Virus record (IMG/VR): IMGVR_UViG_3300009008_000302
Span: 1 to 20,420 of that record
Reading direction: 5' to 3' (one strand)
DNA: 20,420 nt
DNA from: a virus
The notes under the pieces: generated by a model
Database searches by the model: none
Told to the model about the DNA's origin: nothing
What the model saw: only the letters and a program-made list of their open reading frames with translations
In this document: positions 7,789 through 15,146 of the stretch, one piece after another
Layout of the letters: every line of letters starts with the position of its first letter
Numbering within the stretch: the stretch's first letter is position 1
Translations under genes and position numbers: made by a program

Positions 7789-8635
7789 GAGTAGTTTCTA
7801 ATTCTTCAATTAAATCATAATATTGCAACAAATTTATTAAGTCATCATCTTTAACTTTTGATGTTTTATCTATCGTGGGAAGAATTTTAACTACTTCATT
7901 TATTTTAATTTGAACTGTTTTATCTTTAACTTTGGAATTAAGTTCTGTTAGGGTAGTTTTTATTTCATTTACTTTACAATTGTAAAATTCTTTTAATCTT
8001 GGGGTATTGTCAATAGAAGTAATTAATTCCTTTAATATTACTTTTTGTTCAGGGATTAAATTATCATACTTACCATTAAATTTCTCTAATAAAACTTTAT
8101 AAGTTAGTGTTTTTAAATCCTTATCGTAATTTTTAAATTCTTCTAAAACTGTTTGTTTAACTTCTTCCTTAACTTCAGGTGATGCTAGATGTTCTAAAAT
8201 TGTAATTTTATTGCTAATTTCATGTTTAATATTATTAAGGTTAGGATTAGCTTTTATTTCAATTAGAGTATATAAAGCTGCTTGAGACTTATAGTTAGGA
8301 AGTTTATGTCTAAAGAATTTATTAACATCATAATGATTTTTAATTTCTTTAATTAAATTATATTTCTGTCTTCTTAAAGAACTTCTATTTAATTGTTTTG
8401 AGGATTCTAACAAAGTAGATAAAACAGTATTTGCTTTAGCTTCTGTTAAATTTGTTTTCTTTGATAAGGTTTCATATAACTTATACTCTTTCCCTAATTC
8501 TGTTTTTACAAAATACTCTTTTAATATTTTTCTAGCTGGAGAGTCCTTTCCATCAAGGGTATCAGCTGTTATTTGTCGTACTAGTAATTCAAAAAGTATA
8601 CCAGAATTCTTGTACTTTGAATGTTTTATATTCAT
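7781..8635 (-). CDS. Conserved helical phage protein between portal and protease
   Basis: A 284-residue, almost entirely alpha-helical, Lys-rich protein (MNIKHSKYKNSGILFELLVR...). The opening block with GILFELLVRQITADTLDG and the nearby TELGKEYKLYETL are, as I recall, conserved among marine T4-like phages directly after the portal gene. No enzyme motif, signal peptide or membrane segment is visible. The gene starts 40 bases after the portal stop, with a TATTTATAA motif in that gap, and overlaps the next gene by 8 bases. A scaffold-core or head-assembly role is inferred from position alone. Confidence 0.7.
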   Translation of the reverse strand: MNIKHSKYKNSGILFELLVRQITADTLDGKDSPARKILKEYFVKTELGKEYKLYETLSKKTNLTEAKANTVLSTLLESSKQLNRSSLRRQKYNLIKEIKNHYDVNKFFRHKLPNYKSQAALYTLIEIKANPNLNNIKHEISNKITILEHLASPEVKEEVKQTVLEEFKNYDKDLKTLTYKVLLEKFNGKYDNLIPEQKVILKELITSIDNTPRLKEFYNCKVNEIKTTLTELNSKVKDKTVQIKINEVVKILPTIDKTSKVKDDDLINLLQYYDLIEELETTHV

Positions 8636-8654
8636 TCCTTAGGCTTTGGTTTAT

Positions 8655-8663
8655 TTATAAATA
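8655..8663 (-). promoter_or_regulatory. Late-promoter-like motif between portal and next gene
   Basis: The sense strand reads TATATTTATAAATAAACC in the 40-base gap. It contains both the recurrent TATTTATAA and, offset by three bases, an exact T4-type late element TATAAATA (8659-8652), 16 bases before the ATG at 8635. Confidence 0.55.
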
Positions 8664-8675
8664 TATAAAAATCTA

Positions 8676-10568
8676 TTAATCGTGCAATTGAGATTCGTCT
8701 AATAAGCTATCTCCCTTATTTTCTTTCTCAAAAACTAGTTGTTTTCCTGTTTTAGGAGGTCTAGGAACTTTTTTTAACATATTTTTTGTCTCTAAAGCTA
8801 AAGGAGAACCACCTTTAAAGTTTGTTTTTAATCCCTTGCTATCGTTATAATCTTTTTTCATGCCGTTTTTCCCTAATGGATCTTTACCAAAAGCATTTTC
8901 TTGTTTCCCTCTATCAGTATTTGATTCTTTTTTTCTACCTAAAGGAACTTTCTCATCATAACCATCAGGAACATTAGATGGATCAGATTGTGTTCTTCCT
9001 ATCCCATATAATGAAGCTAAATCATGAGGTGTACCATATGATTTTCCTGTTTCTTGTGGGTCATTACCTTCAGCTTCTATTTGGGCTAATCTAAATTTAC
9101 GTTTAGCGTCTTGTTGGATTAAAGCTATATACTCATCATATTGATCTTGACTAAAATGCCAGATGTTTTCATAAATCCAATCTGTAGGGAATAGGTTGGA
9201 ATCTTTCATTTCATTGGATAAAGTCATCTTTTCAGTCATTAATGCTACTCTTTCTTGATCATATATTATTGAAGGAGTAGTCATTGATAATTCAAAATTA
9301 GTTAGATTTTCATCTTTATAACCTTGAGTATATAAATGAACTAATGCTATTTTTGTTAACTCAGAAACTACTATTCTTTGAATTCTTTCTATTGTACGAG
9401 CAAACCTAATATCTTGGGCTGCTAATGTAGCTTTACCCTCTGTATTTTCATCATAACCCATAAATGCTTTAGGTACTTTTAAAGCAGCAAATAATTTGTC
9501 TCTTAAATATTCTACATCAGCTATTCCATCATATTGTAATCCTGCTGCAGTATCTATTTTAGTAGCTGTATCATTACCCCTAACTGGAATGTAATAATCT
9601 TCAAGCATGTTTTGCATGTTATATTTAAGATTATATTCTCCTGTTTGTTGGTCAACATATGGAGTACGTTTCATTTTAGAAATAGTCTTTTGCATAAAGT
9701 TTTCTACTTCAGCAGGTGGTATATTCCCTACATTCATATAGAATATGCGTTTTTCAGGCGCTCTAACTATTCTATGTATCAACATAGCATCTTCCATTAG
9801 AGTGTATTGTTTAAACAACTTACGTGCTGGTTCTATATAAGATCTACCATAAGGTAAGAAGTTAGTGTCTGTAAGTAATCTAAAATGGGCCATTTCATAA
9901 TTATCAAATATAACAGTGTTTTGATTTACATCATTAGCCCCCGGTACATTATAAAAACCATAACCACCTGTGGATACTCCTTCAGGGTCAAACCCATATT
10001 GGATATCATTTGGGTTTTCAGGATCTTGTCCTTCTAACCTTTCGATGTGAAAAGCATTGTATGGTATAACATTATAGACCCCAAACTTTTCAGCAATTTC
10101 TAATTTTAAAAAGAAATCTCCATATTTACACATATTACGAATCCAAGGCCAAAGATTGAATTCAATATTTAAGACATCATAAAACAGGTTATATAATATT
10201 TTTTGTATATTTTCATCAGAGCTTCTTATTTGAAGTACTTCCCCCATATCATTCTTTAAAGTACTTTCATCAGCTATAATATCTAAAGCAGAAGCTATAA
10301 TTGCATCTGTATCCATTGAATCATATTCTGAATATAATTGAGGTCTTAAGGTTTGGTAATTAAAATTACTTTGATACCCATATAAAGAAGTTGGGGAGTT
10401 AGTGTAAACTCTATTAAACCTATCTACTAATGAATTGGTTTCATATTCACCTGATTGTTGGATTTTATTTACATCCATAACCTTTAATTGGTTTCCACCT
10501 TGGTTACGAATAACTACATCAGTTGAAAATAGTCTTCTTAATCTTGAAAATAGTCTTTTATCTGCCAT
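8676..10568 (-). CDS. 20: Portal vertex protein (T4 gp20-like)
   Basis: A 630-residue protein, longer than T4 gp20 (524). T4-type portal signatures are present: the N-terminal segment on conformation and D-rich loops (YDSMDTDAIIASALDIIADE), a central HRIVRAPEKRIFYMNVGNIP about residues 263-282 (T4: TRAPERRVWYVDTGN-type), MQKTISKMKRTPYVD, and GYDENTEGKATLAAQDIRFA before the long helix ending in SELTKIALVHLY. The extra length is a Lys/Gly/Asn-rich, probably disordered C-terminal tail of about 110 residues. Twelve portal copies form the packaging channel and initiate prohead assembly. It starts 22 bases after TerL stops; unlike T4, no sheath or tube gene lies between them. Confidence 0.93.
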   Translation of the reverse strand: MADKRLFSRLRRLFSTDVVIRNQGGNQLKVMDVNKIQQSGEYETNSLVDRFNRVYTNSPTSLYGYQSNFNYQTLRPQLYSEYDSMDTDAIIASALDIIADESTLKNDMGEVLQIRSSDENIQKILYNLFYDVLNIEFNLWPWIRNMCKYGDFFLKLEIAEKFGVYNVIPYNAFHIERLEGQDPENPNDIQYGFDPEGVSTGGYGFYNVPGANDVNQNTVIFDNYEMAHFRLLTDTNFLPYGRSYIEPARKLFKQYTLMEDAMLIHRIVRAPEKRIFYMNVGNIPPAEVENFMQKTISKMKRTPYVDQQTGEYNLKYNMQNMLEDYYIPVRGNDTATKIDTAAGLQYDGIADVEYLRDKLFAALKVPKAFMGYDENTEGKATLAAQDIRFARTIERIQRIVVSELTKIALVHLYTQGYKDENLTNFELSMTTPSIIYDQERVALMTEKMTLSNEMKDSNLFPTDWIYENIWHFSQDQYDEYIALIQQDAKRKFRLAQIEAEGNDPQETGKSYGTPHDLASLYGIGRTQSDPSNVPDGYDEKVPLGRKKESNTDRGKQENAFGKDPLGKNGMKKDYNDSKGLKTNFKGGSPLALETKNMLKKVPRPPKTGKQLVFEKENKGDSLLDESQLHD

Positions 10569-10580
10569 TGTTATATATTG

Positions 10581-10589
10581 TTATAAATA
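10581..10589 (-). promoter_or_regulatory. Late-promoter-like motif before the portal gene
   Basis: The sense strand reads AATATTTATAACAATATATAACAATGG in the 21-base gap between TerL and the portal gene. The 9-mer TATTTATAA ends 12 bases before the portal ATG. It suggests the portal can be transcribed independently of TerL. Confidence 0.45.
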
Positions 10590-12179
10590 TTATAGAAGCC
10601 ACCTAATGTCTTCCTCCCCACCAGAATAAGGATTATCTATTTTCCATGGGTTTTCTTTTTGCTGTCCTGGGGGAGTATAAACTCCAGTATATGTTGTTTT
10701 ATTTGTTGAAATTCCATTTAACATACTTTTAGTCAAATCAACTCCATGTTGTTTAAACCTAAATGCTGTATCTCTCATATACATAGCAACACCAAAAGAC
10801 ATTACTAAATCATCATTATACCCCGATTGGGCTTCTGGTCTCCCATTCCTCCAAATAAATGTTCTCATTTCTTCTAGTAATCTTTTAGAATAAAATGTAA
10901 CACCTTTATCTCCAATATATTCCTGAAATTTACCTACTACCATAGGTCTAACTCTTGATGACATTGTAAATCCTGCTACCATTTTAGATGTATCCATATA
11001 TTGGTCAAAGTATGAATCAGCCCTTACTTCTCCACTTTTAGGTGAATAATAAAGATTTTGATATCCTCTATCTATTACTGTTTGTATTGTTGACCATCCT
11101 ATACTATTGTTTTCTATTACTAATAAAGCTTCGTTATATTCAGTTGCTATGCCTACTAATAAATGCCCATATTCTTTTGTTCCTAATTGTCCTTTATATT
11201 CCCCAACTTGCACATTATTTTCTATATCAATAATATGAAATGCCGAGTGGTCTTTTCCATCTCCTCTAGCTACATCAGCTACAACCATATAATTTCTTGA
11301 ATAATCACATGGTTCCCATATCCATAAATTACGATCTGCCCCTCGCCTCTCCAAAGGCTCTTTAATAAATGTTTTTTCATAATACTCCATATACTCAGGA
11401 TAAAACACTACATCACCAGAAGTTGAGAAATCACAATCACATTCTTGGGCTGCCATTCTAGGGTCACCTAATAATTCATCTTGTCTATCTCTCCATGCTT
11501 GGTCTCTTTCTGGATGTACAAACCAAGGTAATTTAATAGGTAGAAAATCATTTTCTTTATTTTCTGCTCTAATCCAAGTTTGATGAAACCAATTTCCTGT
11601 ACCATAAGGAGTAGATAATGCAATACAACCACCCCCAGTAGCTAGTGTTTGCTGAGCTGAAGCCCATATTTCACCTATATTTTCAATGAAAGCTGCCTCA
11701 TCTATTATTAGTAAAGATACTGCTTCTGATCTACCTGCATCTGAAGCTGCTGAGGTTGCTTTAATTTGGGATCCATTTCTTAATCTTAGGTTTAGTTTAT
11801 TATTTTCATCAGCATTAATTTTAAGCCAAGAAGGTAAATTTTCATACATGAATTTTACCTTTGTAACCATATTTTTTGCTGTTTCCTGTTTTGTTGCTAT
11901 ACAAAGTATATTTTTATCCTTATGAAATAACATTAACCATAAAGAGTATCCAGCAGATAAGGTAGACATTCCCAACTGTCTTGATTTTAGGATTAATGAG
12001 TAAGGATTATCTTGAAATAAAGTTAATACTTTTTCTTGAAATGGGAATAAATTAAATTGAATTCTGCCTCTTTGTGGGTGTTGGATAAAACAGTACTTTC
12101 TCATAAAATGTACAGGATCCCTGCTACATAGTATATACTCCTTCCTAATTATGGATTTAATATCACTACTACTACTCAT
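10590..12179 (-). CDS. terL: Large terminase subunit, packaging ATPase and nuclease (gp17-like)
   Basis: A 529-residue protein with all expected motor parts. Walker A is KSRQLGMST (65-73), Walker B LLIIDE (156-161, acidic D160/E161), and the coupling motif is STPYGTGN (189-196). The C-terminal RNase H-like nuclease has acidic residues D302 (VADVARGDGKDH), E356 (LLVIENNSIGW) and D456/D457 (GYNDDLVMSF). It is shorter than T4 gp17 (610), mainly at the N-terminus. It pumps DNA into the prohead through the portal and cuts concatemers. The ATG at 12179 lies inside the end of the upstream homing endonuclease gene (8-base overlap), so translation is probably coupled. No intron or intein interrupts it. 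No small terminase was recognised in the window. Confidence 0.96.
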   Translation of the reverse strand: MSSSSDIKSIIRKEYILCSRDPVHFMRKYCFIQHPQRGRIQFNLFPFQEKVLTLFQDNPYSLILKSRQLGMSTLSAGYSLWLMLFHKDKNILCIATKQETAKNMVTKVKFMYENLPSWLKINADENNKLNLRLRNGSQIKATSAASDAGRSEAVSLLIIDEAAFIENIGEIWASAQQTLATGGGCIALSTPYGTGNWFHQTWIRAENKENDFLPIKLPWFVHPERDQAWRDRQDELLGDPRMAAQECDCDFSTSGDVVFYPEYMEYYEKTFIKEPLERRGADRNLWIWEPCDYSRNYMVVADVARGDGKDHSAFHIIDIENNVQVGEYKGQLGTKEYGHLLVGIATEYNEALLVIENNSIGWSTIQTVIDRGYQNLYYSPKSGEVRADSYFDQYMDTSKMVAGFTMSSRVRPMVVGKFQEYIGDKGVTFYSKRLLEEMRTFIWRNGRPEAQSGYNDDLVMSFGVAMYMRDTAFRFKQHGVDLTKSMLNGISTNKTTYTGVYTPPGQQKENPWKIDNPYSGGEEDIRWLL

Positions 12180-12783
12180 ATGTAAAATTCCATTTTGATT
12201 TGTTATATATTTTTCTTAAGGAATTGGATATAGTAGTTATGGAGGTGTTACAATCAATAGAGGCCTCTGTAATGCTATTATAAATTTTTCCTGTTTTATT
12301 ATCTTTTATTTTTTTGTTTTGGGTTGGTCTTTTTACTCCTTTTTTTAATTTAGAAATTTTTTCCCCAAAACCCATAGGTTTGGGTATGCCACTCATCTGC
12401 TTTGAACGTAGTTGGTTTGACTCAACACTACTTTTTTTACCTAACCTGTGATTATTACCCTTATGGGCTTTACTTATTTTGTCTCTTACTTCTTGGCTAC
12501 GTGGACCTACCCCGTTATCATATAATTCACAATTTAACCCTTCAGTAACACTATTATATTTGATTTTTTGCCCATACTCTTTAGCATTTAATTCATCTAA
12601 CCTACATTCTTCTATAACCTCAAATATGTGGTTTACAACTCCATATTTTTTTAATGAGTAGTAAATTTTAGGTTGTTGCTTACACCTTAAACTAGTATAA
12701 TCCTTCCATCTTCTTTTAATATTAGTGGATTGTCCTATATAAACTTTACCTTTTGGGTTTATTATTTTGTAAATACCTACCAT
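12172..12783 (-). CDS. GIY-YIG homing endonuclease with NUMOD motifs, abutting terL
   Basis: A 203-residue protein. The N-terminal GIY-YIG nuclease domain shows G3-I4-Y5, Y15-I16-G17, R24/R25 and a probable catalytic Glu69 (LNAKEYGQK), then YNSVTEGLN. The middle (KISKAHKGNN, GEKISKLKKG) resembles NUMOD3 DNA-binding repeats. The C-terminus (DNKTGKIYNSITEAS...) resembles NUMOD1 or a related helix-turn-helix. This is the SegA-type architecture of freestanding phage homing endonucleases, which cut sites in phage lacking the gene and spread by repair. It ends 8 bases inside terL, so insertion has preserved the terminase start. terL or its flank is the likely homing site. No intron features are visible. 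The leader contains TATAATATATTAC, a possible promoter. Confidence 0.88.
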   Translation of the reverse strand: MVGIYKIINPKGKVYIGQSTNIKRRWKDYTSLRCKQQPKIYYSLKKYGVVNHIFEVIEECRLDELNAKEYGQKIKYNSVTEGLNCELYDNGVGPRSQEVRDKISKAHKGNNHRLGKKSSVESNQLRSKQMSGIPKPMGFGEKISKLKKGVKRPTQNKKIKDNKTGKIYNSITEASIDCNTSITTISNSLRKIYNKSKWNFTYE

Positions 12784-12836
12784 ATTATGTAATATATTAT
12801 ATATTCTTGTCTTATGACTTTTTTTATATCACTCAT

Positions 12837-13295
12837 TTAGATTAAAGCTATTAATGTTATTATAGGTAATACAATGGAACCAATAAAACCAATAACTTTT
12901 AATCTTTTTTGTTTTCGAATTTCTTTTTGTTGTTTTTCAATAACTTGATTTTTTATATCAAGTTCAATATCCTTATTAGATAAAATTTGTTCAAAATTAT
13001 CTATTATTGATTGTTGGTTTTCAGATTTTTGGGTAAGTTTAACTATAACATCTTTTTGTAAAGTTATAGTATTTATGTTTAATGAATCTTTTTCTTTATA
13101 AACTGTAAGAAGACTATCAACAATCTCATATTCCAAAAGATCGCTTAATACAATTCTAGCATCTTCTAAATTCATTAGGATTAAAGTATCACCATCACTA
13201 TTAATTATCTCCTTTACTTCTCCTCTTGAGATAGTCTGAGATGTTATTGGTAATATCATCACTATCCATATCGTTAATGATACCAGGTATTTCAT
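12837..13295 (-). CDS. Exported coiled-coil protein with C-terminal membrane anchor (spanin-like partner)
   Basis: A 152-residue protein. Residues 1-20 form a signal peptide or N-terminal membrane helix (MKYLVSLTIWIVMILPITSQ), without a lipobox Cys. Residues about 60-125 are coiled coil (KDSLNINTITLQKDVIV..., QKQQKEIRKQKR-like). Residues about 133-152 form a C-terminal hydrophobic helix (IGFIGSIVLPIITLIALI). Its first 95 bases overlap the end of the preceding membrane gene in another frame, recalling Rz/Rz1 gene pairs. A role in disrupting the host envelope at lysis is inferred from topology and gene overlap. An outer-membrane lipoprotein is not supported, so a plain structural or membrane protein remains possible. 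Confidence 0.65.
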   Translation of the reverse strand: MKYLVSLTIWIVMILPITSQTISRGEVKEIINSDGDTLILMNLEDARIVLSDLLEYEIVDSLLTVYKEKDSLNINTITLQKDVIVKLTQKSENQQSIIDNFEQILSNKDIELDIKNQVIEKQQKEIRKQKRLKVIGFIGSIVLPIITLIALI

Positions 13296-13581
13296 TTCTT
13301 TTTTTCTCTAACTCTGCTAATTTATTTTCGGTTTCTTTTAGGATAACTTTTGTGCTATCAATAGCATAGAGTATAGTGTTAATTTCTTTTTGTAACTTAT
13401 TATTAATATTATTTATACTATCATTTGATAATAATAACTGTTTATTTTGAGTTTTTAGAGCTTTAATTTCTTCCTCATAAGTATCAATGGGTATTGAAGG
13501 TCTAAATAATAAACTTAAAACCAAGGCAATTGCCAGTATTACTATAAAAACTAATTGTATATTATTAAGTATCTTTTTCAA
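13201..13581 (-). CDS. Membrane-anchored coiled-coil protein, possible Rz-like inner spanin
   Basis: A 126-residue protein with an N-terminal membrane helix at about 8-27 (IQLVFIVILAIALVLSLLF), then a long coiled coil (KALKTQNKQLLLSNDSI and KETENKLAELEKKR) and a charged tail. This is the type II topology of inner-membrane spanins such as lambda Rz. The start is TTG at 13581, overlapping the preceding gene by 17 bases; no ATG is close. It overlaps the next membrane gene by 95 bases. No endolysin or holin was recognised nearby, which weakens the lysis assignment. The gene itself is well supported as coding by its organised sequence. Confidence 0.65.
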   Translation of the reverse strand: MKKILNNIQLVFIVILAIALVLSLLFRPSIPIDTYEEEIKALKTQNKQLLLSNDSINNINNKLQKEINTILYAIDSTKVILKETENKLAELEKKRNEIPGIINDMDSDDITNNISDYLKRRSKGDN

Positions 13582-14266
13582 GTTTTTTCTTTTCAGCTGT
13601 CATTTTCTTTAATTCAGCTTTTATTTTTTCTTTAGCATCACCTTCAGCTTCCTTAAATTCTTTAGCTTTCTTTTTCATTTTATCTTTAAGATCTTTTAAA
13701 GCTTTTTGAGCTTTAAGGGCAGCTTCTTTTTCAGCAGCTATACTTTTTTCTTTTTTTACTTCTGCTGATGTTGGTTCTTCATCTTCAGTAATATCTGATC
13801 TATTTTCAGGAGCATTTATCATCATTTCTCTAGCTGCTTCTTCAGCTTGATCTAAACCATTAAAAACATCATCACTACCTACTATGTTATAGTATTTATC
13901 TTTAAGATTTTTTACATCTTGTATAAATCTACCAATTTCATTATAAGTTCCAGAACTCCATACACCTTCTTTTAATCCAACTAGTCCTGAAAGTGATTCT
14001 TCATCTCCTCCACCTCTCATAGCTATTCCCATTTTATGAGAAATTCTCCTACCTTCTTCTTCAACACCATCTCCAAATGCTTCAACATAAGTTTGAATTT
14101 CTACTACACTTTTAAGTTTAGGAGGCCCAAACATATTTATGTCTCTCGTTATTGCATTTATTCCATCAATTAATCCTTGATCTTGGATTTCAGATAAATT
14201 CATATTTTCTGATAATACAGATCTAATTTCGTTTTTGATAGCTTCTTTAAGTTGTGATTTTTTCAT
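13565..14266 (-). CDS. Probable capsid-internal protein with targeting-type N-terminus
   Basis: A 233-residue protein from ATG at 14266; a TTG two codons earlier (14272) is a less likely start. The first 20 residues, MKKSQLKEAIKNEIRSVLSE, form an amphipathic helix ending in LSE. This resembles T4 capsid-targeting sequences removed by gp21, with predicted cleavage after Glu20. The middle is mixed, with Gly-rich GIAMRGGGDEE and acidic segments. The last 80 residues are a Lys/Glu/Ala-rich helix ending EKKKLEKDT. No enzyme motif is visible. The tag and overall charge pattern suggest a protein packaged in the head; the function inside is unknown. Confidence 0.65.
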   Translation of the reverse strand: MKKSQLKEAIKNEIRSVLSENMNLSEIQDQGLIDGINAITRDINMFGPPKLKSVVEIQTYVEAFGDGVEEEGRRISHKMGIAMRGGGDEESLSGLVGLKEGVWSSGTYNEIGRFIQDVKNLKDKYYNIVGSDDVFNGLDQAEEAAREMMINAPENRSDITEDEEPTSAEVKKEKSIAAEKEAALKAQKALKDLKDKMKKKAKEFKEAEGDAKEKIKAELKKMTAEKKKLEKDT

Positions 14267-14281
14267 TATCAAATATTTTTA

Positions 14282-14290
14282 TTATAAATA
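14282..14290 (-). promoter_or_regulatory. Late-promoter-like motif at the end of the kinase gene
   Basis: The sense strand reads CAGTATTTATAATAAAAATATTTGATAATG. The TATTTATAA 9-mer coincides with the last codons and stop of the kinase gene and lies 15 bases before the ATG at 14266. The following TAATAAAAA also matches the sequence before the 141-residue gene at 1942. Confidence 0.45.
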
Positions 14291-14821
14291 CTGGGGGAGA
14301 AGTGCCTCTTTAAATGATTCTATACGTTCTTCAGTAGTGCCTTTTAATTTAATTAGATTTTTTATTTTCCAACTATATCTATCTAAAAATTTGTTTATAC
14401 TAAAGTCTACTAAATCTCTATATTTAGCATCTGTTTCTCTAACTCCATTATCTTCAATGTCAACCCCTTCAGGTGATACATAAAATATATAATCATAATC
14501 TTCAATAAACCTTGAAGCAAGGTTTTCAAAATCATCTAATTCTGGATAGTCAATTGAATCTGCTAAACTAGTGAAAGCCATAACATCAATAACAGTTCTA
14601 TCAGTTATTATATTTTCTTGAAGTAATTCAGCTGCTCTTTCAGCTAAAAACACTGTTTGTCCATTTAATGTTGAATCAGTATTTAAAGGAATACCTAAAT
14701 CTCTTAAATATTTAGAACGTTCTGTTCTAAAAGTATAATCTTTAAATTCAGGGAATTTTTTTAATTCATTTACTAATGTAGTTTTACCTACACTCATTGT
14801 TCCACAAAAACCTATTTTCAT
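14282..14821 (-). CDS. P-loop nucleotide-binding protein, NadR/AAA_28-like kinase
   Basis: A 179-residue protein with a Walker A motif GTMSVGKT at residues 7-14 directly after the N-terminus (MKIGFCGTMSVGKTTLVNEL). A Walker-B-like hydrophobic/acid strand (ENIITDRTVIDVMAF) and a second one (YDYIFYVSPEG) follow, with basic residues beyond. Small size, the position of the P-loop and the DR motif fit the AAA_28/NadR-type kinase family, common in phages and proposed to phosphorylate nucleosides or related small molecules. The substrate cannot be read from the sequence; a link to nicotinamide riboside kinase is family-level only. It starts three bases after the stop of the small GPA-motif gene. Confidence 0.75.
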   Translation of the reverse strand: MKIGFCGTMSVGKTTLVNELKKFPEFKDYTFRTERSKYLRDLGIPLNTDSTLNGQTVFLAERAAELLQENIITDRTVIDVMAFTSLADSIDYPELDDFENLASRFIEDYDYIFYVSPEGVDIEDNGVRETDAKYRDLVDFSINKFLDRYSWKIKNLIKLKGTTEERIESFKEALLPQYL

Positions 14822-14824
14822 AAT

Positions 14825-15100
14825 TTAAAATCTTGCTACTGCTTTCATTGAAGGATTTTTATACCAAGGTAAACCTTCTTTACTTTGTTGATATTCTTTA
14901 AACTCATCTCTTGTTTTTTCAAACCCAAAAAGATAGTACTTTTTAGAAATGCTTCTATCATTAGAATCAATAGGTTCAATAGCGGGTCCTTCAGTATTAT
15001 GATGGAGCCAATTTTTACTTTCATCTTCTCTAAATAAGTAATGTAAAGCACCTTTTACTTTAATCTTTTTGTATTCGTAAAATTTCTCTTTTTTGCTCAT
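14825..15100 (-). CDS. Small phage protein with H-x(3-4)-GPA motif
   Basis: A 91-residue protein. WLHHNTEGPAI at 31-41, followed by KKYYLFGFEKTRDEF, matches the short repeat seen in many phage proteins ('W/H...EGPAI...YY..G'), here in a single copy. The N-terminus is basic (MSKKEKFYEYKKIK) and the C-terminus is short. No catalytic residue is evident, and the function of the repeat is unknown. It has a TCGTATATT motif 20 bases upstream and lies directly before the kinase gene, so the two are probably cotranscribed. Confidence 0.7.
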   Translation of the reverse strand: MSKKEKFYEYKKIKVKGALHYLFREDESKNWLHHNTEGPAIEPIDSNDRSISKKYYLFGFEKTRDEFKEYQQSKEGLPWYKNPSMKAVARF

Positions 15101-15120
15101 ATTTGTAAAATTTATACATC

Positions 15121-15129
15121 AATATACGA
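15121..15129 (-). promoter_or_regulatory. TCGTATATT promoter-like motif before the 91-residue gene
   Basis: The sense strand shows TTCGTATATTGATGTATAAATTTTAC, with the 9-mer ending 20 bases before the ATG at 15100. The same word occurs at nearly the same distance before the two neighbouring accessory genes and was not noticed ahead of structural genes. Confidence 0.5.
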
Positions 15130-15146
15130 ACCACATTTTATAGGTC

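Noticed and set aside
10590-12179. Intein in TerL
   Set aside because: All motor and nuclease motifs are at normal spacing in one uninterrupted frame, and no intein splice motifs are visible.
12172-12783. Group I intron carrying the endonuclease
   Set aside because: terL and the upstream membrane gene appear complete, with no interrupted exon, and the gap of 53 bases leaves no room for an intron core.
12810-12832. Small hairpin GTC-TTAT-GAC followed by Ts on the plus strand
   Set aside because: The stem is only three base pairs and faces a strand with no genes.
14845-15051. Alternative minus-strand frame (68 codons) inside the GPA-motif gene
   Set aside because: The overlapping frame carries the recognisable WLHHNTEGPAI motif; this one has no recognisable features.
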